Source: Castor canadensis
Lineage: Eukaryota > Chordata > Mammalia > Rodentia > Castoridae
Assembly: GCF_047511655.1 (NCBI RefSeq)
Contig: NC_133397.1
Span: forward strand, 11,309,501-11,373,500
Direction of reading: 5' to 3'
Length of the DNA: 64,000 nt
A program made the translations under genes and the position numbers. Position 1 is the stretch's first letter. Each line of letters begins with the position of its first letter. Shown piece by piece: positions 58,310 through 64,000 of the stretch. A model generated the notes under the pieces. The model did no database searches and was not told the origin of the DNA. It was given only the letters and a program-made list of their open reading frames with translations.

Positions 58310-58618
58310 AAGGAATCTCTCTGTATAGTTATCTAATCTCAAACTAACAAAAATGCCATGTTTTTCTTATTATCCTTTATGTTTTTTTCTTCTACAAAAT
58401 TAGATAACAGGAGGTGGTGCAAATAATATATACTCATGCAAGTAAATGCAAAACTTATTCCAGTTGAAACTGCTCCAGAATCAGGGGAGGGGAGGAGAGG
58501 ATCAAAGAGAGCAGCTGAGGGGGTGAATTCAAGTATGATAAATTTGATACATTTTAAGAACCTTTGTAAATACTCCAGTGAACCCCCACATAGCACAACA
58601 ATAATAAAAAATTTAAAT
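58310..58618 (+). mobile_element. L1 3' UTR in plus orientation, tail-to-tail with copy D
   Basis: Sense 3' UTR of the older L1 subfamily: GAATCTCTCTGTATAG, TCTACAAAATTAGATAACAG, ATTCCAGTTGAAACTGC, GTGAATTCAAGTATGATAAA, AACCCCCACATAGCACAAC, then AATAATAAAAAATTT as the tail. It is the reverse complement of the kind of 3' UTR found at 19.0 and 42.2 kb, and it abuts the ORF2 end of a minus-strand L1 with no spacer. It is either an inverted segment of that element or an independent insertion. Confidence 0.8.
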
Positions 58619-58789
58619 TCTGTATTCATTCTTTTATGCCGAGAGTACATAAACCATGTTAACCTTAATTTGCTTCTTTTACCTTCTCCCTCTGGTTTGT
58701 AGCCTCCTCTGAGCTGTTTTTTTATAATATTGCTATATTTTTATTAGGTGTTTATTCTGCAGATGAGAGAAAATATGTGCCTTTTGGCC

Positions 58790-61768
58790 TTCTGAACCTG
58801 GCTCACATCACTGTAGATTACGATCTCCAGTTCCATTCATTTACCTGCAAACAACAAAATTTCATTCTTCTTTGTGGCTGAATAGAATTCCATTGTGTAT
58901 AAGTACCACATTTTCTTAATCAATTTGTCAGTAGTGGGGCACCTTGGCTACTTCCATAGCTTTGCTATTGTACATAATACTGTAACAAAGATGCATGTGC
59001 AGGTGCCTTTGTTGTAACCTGACTTATATTTCTTCAGGATATCCCTAGGACTAGTACTGCTACATTGTGTGGCAGTTCTATTTTTAGTTTGTCCAGGAAC
59101 TTCATACTGTTTTCCACAGTGATCATACTAATTTACACTTCTACCGACAGTGTATGAGGGTTCCTTTTTCTCCACATCCTTGCCAACATTTTTGTTCTTT
59201 ATGCTCTTGATGGTAGACAGTTTTAACAGGAGAGGCGGAATCTTAACATAGTTTAGATTTGCATTTCCTTTATGGCCAAGGACACTGACATTTCTTTATG
59301 TGTTTCTTAGGTATATGAAATTTCTTCCTTTGAGAAAATTTTGTTCAGTTCTTTTGCCCATTTCTGCATTTGATCATTTTATTTGGGGGAGTTGTTTTTA
59401 GTACCTTATATATTCTGGTTTTCAAACCCTTGTCAAATGTATAGCTGGCAAAGATTTTCTCCCATTCTGTGGACATCCTCTTCAATTTAGAAAACATTTG
59501 TTTTGTTGTGCAGGAGATTTTAAATTTCATGTAGTCCCATTTGTCAATCCTTTCTCTTAGTTTCTGAATCATTTGAGTTGTATCTAAGAAGTCATTGCCT
59601 ATGCCTATTAACTTCAGTGTATTCCCTGATCTTTCCTGCACTAGCACTGGAGTTTCATGTCTTATTTTAAAGTTTTTAACCCATGGTGAGTTGAGACTTG
59701 TATAGGGTGAAAAACATGGATTTAATTTCAGTTTTCTGCAAGCACATATCCAGTTTTCCCAGCAACGTTTGTTAAAAAGGGTGTCTTTCCTCCATTGTAT
59801 GTTTTCTCACCTTTGTCAAAAATCACGAGGGCAGAACCATGTGGATTCATAGATATGAATAGGTCTTCTATTCTGTTCCACTGGTCTTCATGTCTGTTTC
59901 TGTGCCAGAACCATGCTGTTTTTTATTGGTATGTCTCTGTAGTATAGTTTGAAGTTGGGTATTGTGATACTGCCAGGATTGCTCTTTTTGCTCTGTAGTG
60001 CATGGGCTACTCACAATTTTTTGTGCTTTCAAATGATCTTTCAGGTTGATCTTTTTTTTTTTTTTTTTTTTTCTTATATTCTTGGGATACCATATCTCTT
60101 CCATTTTCTTTCTTTTTATTGTTTTATTATTCATATGTGCATACAAGGCTTGGGTCACTTCTCCCCCCCTGCCCCCACCCCCTCCCTTACCACCCATCCC
60201 CCCTCATCCCTGATCTTTCAATCTCTATGATAAATATCACTGGGATTCTGATGGGAACTATGTTGTACATGTAGGTTGCTTTTGGTAATGCAGCCATTTT
60301 CACTATGTTGATTAAACCAATCCATGAGCACAGGAGATGGAAAGCCGTCTTCTGTAGTTTTCTTCAATTTCTTCAGTAGTTTATAGTTTTTCCATGTAGA
60401 GCCTTTTCACATCCTTTGTTTATGTTATTCCTAGGGTTTTTTTTTGAGGTTATTATAAACGGGATGGTTTTCCTATACTCTTTCTCAGTCTGTTCATTGT
60501 TGGTGTATAGAAAGGCTACTGATTTTTGTAAATTGATTTTGTATCCTGCACCTTTGCTGAAACTGTTTTGATGTTTAGGATTTTTTTGGTGGAGTTTTTC
60601 AAATCATTTAAGTATAAGAGCATGCTGTCTCCAAATAAGGAGCATTTGACTACCTCTGCTCTAATTTGTATTCTTCTTATTTCTTCTTCCTATCTTATTG
60701 CCCTGAGTAGGAATTCCAAGAGTATGTTGAGTAACAAGTGGAGAGAGTTGACACCCTTATCTAGTTACTGCCTTTAGAGGGAATGATTTCAGTTTCTCCC
60801 CACTTAGTATGATGTTGGCTATAGATTTGTTGTATATAGCTTTAATTATTCCTTCTACTCCTAGTTTCATCAGAGCTGTTATCATGAAAGGATGTTGGAT
60901 TTTATCAAAGGATTTTTTGCATCTATTTTGATGATCACATAGTTTTTATCTTTGCTTCTGTTAGTCTGCTGTATTACATTTAGTGATTTGCATATATTCA
61001 ACCATCCTTGCATCCTTGGCATGAAATCAGCTTTATCATGGTGTATAATCTTTTTGATATGCTGTTGCATTCAGTTTGCTAATATTTTATTGGGGATTTT
61101 TGCCTCTAATTTCATTAAAGAGATTGGACTATAATTGTTTTTTTTGTTGTTGTTGTGTCCTTGTCTGGTTTAGGGATGAGTGAAATACTGCCTTCCTAGA
61201 ATAAGTTAGGTAGTGCTCTTTCCTTTTCTACTTTGTGGAAAAGTTTGAGGAGTATTGGTGCTAGTTCTTCTTTAAAGGTCTGGTAGAATTCAGTGGAGAA
61301 TCTGTAAGGTCCTTTGCTTTTCTTTTTTGGGATACTCTTTATTGCTGCTTCAATTTCATTGCATGTTATAGATCTGTTTATGTGATTATTATCCTCTGGG
61401 TTAAGTTTTGTATGCTCATAGTATCTAGAAAATTTTCCATTTCTTCTAGATTTTCCATTTTAAGTGAATACAGGTTTTCAAAGTATTCCCTGAATGTTTA
61501 CTTGATTTCCGTGGTGTTTGTTATTATCTCCCTTTTTTCATTTCCAATTTTACTAATTTGTGCCTCTGCCTTCCTCATTTTATTCAGATTTGCCTGGGGC
61601 TTGTTGGTCTTCATTATCTTTTCAAAGAACCAGCTTTTGGTTTTCTTGATTCTTTGTATGGTTTGTTGGTCTCTGTTTAATTTATTTCATACATTATTTT
61701 TATTATTTCTCTCCTTCTGCTAGTTTTGGGTTAAGCATGTTGTTGTTTTCCTAACAGTTTGAGGTGCA
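58790..61768 (-). pseudogene. L1 ORF2 remnant, copy D
   Basis: Fragments include the region near 59647-59345 (LVQERSGNTLKLIGIGNDFL, common to L1 ORF2 C-terminal halves) and an RT piece (61070-60882, [20 protein letters not shown]). The catalytic block reads LFGDSMLLY (60624-60635) instead of FADD. The frame is broken by many stops and by the nested insertion. Confidence 0.88.
60055..60210 (-). mobile_element. Very short L1 insertion with candidate 3' transduction
   Basis: A 21-base T run, then 30-40 bases of unrelated sequence (about 60073-60105), then the reversed L1 3' terminus (TTTTATTGTTTTATTATTCA) and a C-rich tract of the younger L1 type, stopping after about 100 bases of L1. TGATCTTT occurs on both sides (60047-60054 and 60211-60218), and the host ORF2 reads through when the insert and one copy are removed. 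The unrelated bases lie between the L1 end and the poly-A tract. Confidence 0.85.
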
Positions 61769-64000
61769 GCTTTTTTTTTTCTTTTTTTATTCATTTATTC
61801 ATATGTGCATACATTGTTTGGGCCATTTCTCCCTTCTGCCCCCACCTCCTCCATCTCCCTCCACCCCCACACTTCCAGGCAGAACTTGTTCTGCCCTTTT
61901 CTCCAATTTTGTCGAAGAGAAGACATAAGCAGTAATAAGAAAGACATAGCTTTTTTGCTTTCTAGCATTGCTTCCATGCACAAGTGTGCTACCGCCCGAA
62001 TTGATTCACCTCCACCAGACCTCTTCACTACTTCCTGGTCACCTTCCCATATACACCACTGTCATTTTAAGGTTACTATATTAGCTCCTCTGCAATGGTT
62101 ACATGAAACACTTTCAAGGTTTGAGTTTCCTACCTATCCCCATTTCCTGTATATGCTCTCCTCTTAATGTGTGACCCAAATCCAACAACATTGCTGCATT
62201 TGTCCTAGATCTAAAGTCTGCATATGTGGAAGAACATATGATTTTTAGACTTTTGAGCCTGGCTGACCTTGCTCAGAATGATGTTCTCCAGTTCCATCCA
62301 TTTATCTGCAAATGATAAGATTTCATTCTTCATGGCTGAGTAAAACTCCATTGTGTATAAATACCACATTTTCTTAATCCATTCGTCAGTAGTGGGGCAT
62401 CTTGGCTGTTTCCATAACTTGGCTATTGTGAACAGCTCTGCAAAAAACATGGGCGTGCAGGTGCCTCTGGAGTAACCTGTGTTGCATTCCTTTGGGTATA
62501 TCCCCAGGAGTGGGATTGCTGGATCATATGGCATATCTATGTTTAGATTTTTAAGAAGCCTCCATATTGTTTTCCAGAGTGGCTGCACAAGCTTTCATTC
62601 CCACCAGCAGTGTATGAGGGTTCCTCTTTCCCCACATCCTAACCAATACCTGGTGGTGGTGGTGTTTTTAATGACAGCTATTCTAACAGGACTGAGGTGA
62701 AATCTTAGTGTGGTTTTGATTTGCATTTTTTTTATGGCCAGAGATGCTGAGCATTTTTTCATGTGTTTTTTGGCCATTTGAATTTCTTCTTTTGAGAAAG
62801 TCCTGTTCAGTTCAGGTGACCATTTCTTTATTGGTTCATTGACTTTGGGGGAGTTTAGTTTTTTCAGTTTCCTGTATATTCTGGTTATCAGTCCTTTGAT
62901 GTATGGTGGACAAACTTTTTCTCCCACTCTGTAGGTGGTCTCGTCAGTTTAGAGACCATTTTTTTGTTGTGCAGAGGCATTTTAATTTTATGTAGTCCCA
63001 TTTGTCCATCCTTTCTCTTAGTTGCTGAGCTGCTGGGGTTCTATTGAGGGAGTCTTTGCCTATACCTATTACTTCCAGGGTATTCCCTGCTCTTTGCTAT
63101 ACTAACTTCAGAGTTTCAGGTCTGATATTAAGGTCCTTGATCCATTTTGAGTTGATAATAGTACACAATGATAAACATGGATCTAGTTTCAGTTTTTTGC
63201 AGGAACATAAGCACTTTTCCCAGCAATATTTGTTGAAGAAGCTGTCTTTTCTCCATCGTCTGTTTTTGGTGCCTTTGTTAAATATAATGTGGGCATAGCT
63301 GTATGGATTCATATCTGGTTCCTCTATCCTGTTCCACTGGTCTTCATGTCTGTTTTTATGCCAGTACCATGCTGTTTTTATTGCTATTGCTTTGTAATAT
63401 AGTTTGAAGTCAGGTATTGTGATCTCTCCAGCATTGCTCTTTTTGCTGAGTATTGCCTTGGCTATTCGTGGTCTCTTGTGTTTCCAAATGAACTGTAGGG
63501 TAGATTTTCAAACTCTGCAATGAATGTCATTGGAATTTTGATGGGAATTGCATTAAACATGTAGATCGCTTTTGGTAGTATAGTCATTTTTACTATGTTG
63601 ATTCTACCAATCCATGAGCATGGGAGACCTTTCTACCTTCTATAGTCTTTCTTGATCTCTTTCTTCAGGGGTTTGTAGTTCTCCTTATAGAGGTCATTCA
63701 CATCTGTTGTTAAGTTTGCTCCTAGATATTTGATTTTTTTTGAGACTATTGTAAATGGAATTGTTTCCATGTATTCTTTCTCAATTTGTTCGTTGTTGGT
63801 GTATAGAAAACCTAGTGGTTTTTTAAAGTTGATTTTGTATCCAGCCACCTTTCTGTAGCTGATTATAGTATCTAGAAGTTTTTGGGTAGAGCTTTTTGGG
63901 TTTTTAAGATATAGGAGCATGTAGGGATATTTTGACAGTTTCTTTACCTACTTGTATTCTTTTTCTTTCTTCTTCAACCTAATTGCTCTGCTAGGAATTC
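61769..64000 (-). mobile_element. LINE-1 element (copy C), younger type, continues past the window
   Basis: Poly-T, the reversed 3' terminal block (TTCATATGTGCATACATTG), C-rich tract and 3' UTR to about 62215, then reversed ORF2. It is inserted into copy D. The 3' UTR is more like the fragment at 28.85 kb than like copies A and B, so it may be a sister subfamily. The 5' end lies beyond the window. Confidence 0.93.
62211..64000 (-). pseudogene. L1 ORF2 remnant, copy C (partial at window edge)
   Basis: Reading leftwards from the edge: RT after the catalytic motif (63920-63633, MLLYLKNPKSSTQKLLD), 63312-63097, 62927-62595 (ending [14 protein letters not shown]) and the C-terminal end 62588-62211 (MQPLWKTIWRLL). 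At 63918-63926 the FADD codons are missing: the bases equivalent to TTTGCAGATGA in copy A are absent, an 11-base loss that also shifts frame. It therefore cannot make active reverse transcriptase. Confidence 0.92.

Larger units (their letters stand above)
58619..61768 (-). mobile_element. LINE-1 (copy D), ORF2 region, interrupted by a small L1 insertion
   Basis: Reversed ORF2 from the C-terminal end (CTGTATTCATTC at the left) through RT into the linker at about 61768, where a younger L1 is inserted. A 156 bp L1 sits within it at 60055-60210. The normal 3' UTR does not follow in minus orientation. Subfamily and age are similar to copy E. Confidence 0.9.

Noticed and set aside
61805..62167. A 120-codon plus-strand frame
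   Set aside because: It is the antisense of the copy C 3' UTR.
1..64000. A new defence or biosynthetic system
   Set aside because: All recognisable coding sequence is decayed retrotransposon or retrocopy. No clustered unknown genes or conserved non-repeat open frames were found.

Overview
This window looks like AT-rich, CpG-poor mammalian nuclear DNA, most likely intergenic or deep intronic. I see no intact host gene, no convincing coding exon, no CpG island and no bacterial-style operon. The sequence is dominated by LINE-1 (L1) copies of several ages. It also holds 7SL/B1-plus-ID (tRNA-derived) composite SINEs, single ID SINEs, old MIR, L2 and L1M fossils, LTR fragments, simple repeats and one processed ribosomal-protein pseudogene. 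B1-type and ID-type modules joined in one SINE point to a rodent, and the recurrent L1 3' UTR is not that of mouse or rat L1. A squirrel-related or beaver/kangaroo-rat-type lineage is my guess and is unproven.

Layout. 1-5.26 kb: a plus-strand L1 that probably includes its 5' UTR, with a decayed ORF1, a roughly 0.55 kb deletion joining ORF1 to the ORF2 endonuclease region, the longest open reverse-transcriptase block in the window, and a complete G-rich 3' UTR. 5.3-31.8 kb: mostly single-copy sequence with scattered old repeats (an LTR-like repeat at 7.0 kb, a hAT-like fragment and L1M pieces at 11-12.3 kb, MIRs, L2 stretches at 15.9-16.5, 18.5-19.8 and 29.8-30.2 kb) and a few SINEs. 31.8-34.6 kb: an ancient plus-strand L1M that keeps 5' sequence but has lost its endonuclease region. 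35.2-47.6 kb: a nested stack in which ancient minus-strand L1M copies were broken by a 4.7 kb younger L1 with a 13 bp target-site duplication (TSD), a 378 bp solo LTR with a 5 bp TSD, two L1 3'-end pieces and two composite SINEs. 47.6-49.9 kb: single-copy sequence, a SINE and a TG-rich microsatellite. 49.9-53.1 kb: a minus-strand L1 lacking a 3' UTR. 53.1-58.2 kb: a MaLR-like LTR, an RPL21 processed pseudogene with a 20 bp TSD, a microsatellite, MIRs and an L2. 58.3-64 kb: a rearranged L1 with its 3' UTR inverted tail-to-tail, pierced by a 156 bp L1 insertion, then interrupted by a younger minus-strand L1 that leaves the window.

The parts do not work together as a system. The window is a layered record of insertions, and every L1 here is visibly broken. 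The observations most worth following are the ORF1-ORF2 fusion deletion, the short L1 with a candidate 3' transduction, two L1s that end at the same unusual 3' point, and the strong minus-strand bias of insertions, which could mean that the window lies inside a plus-strand intron.
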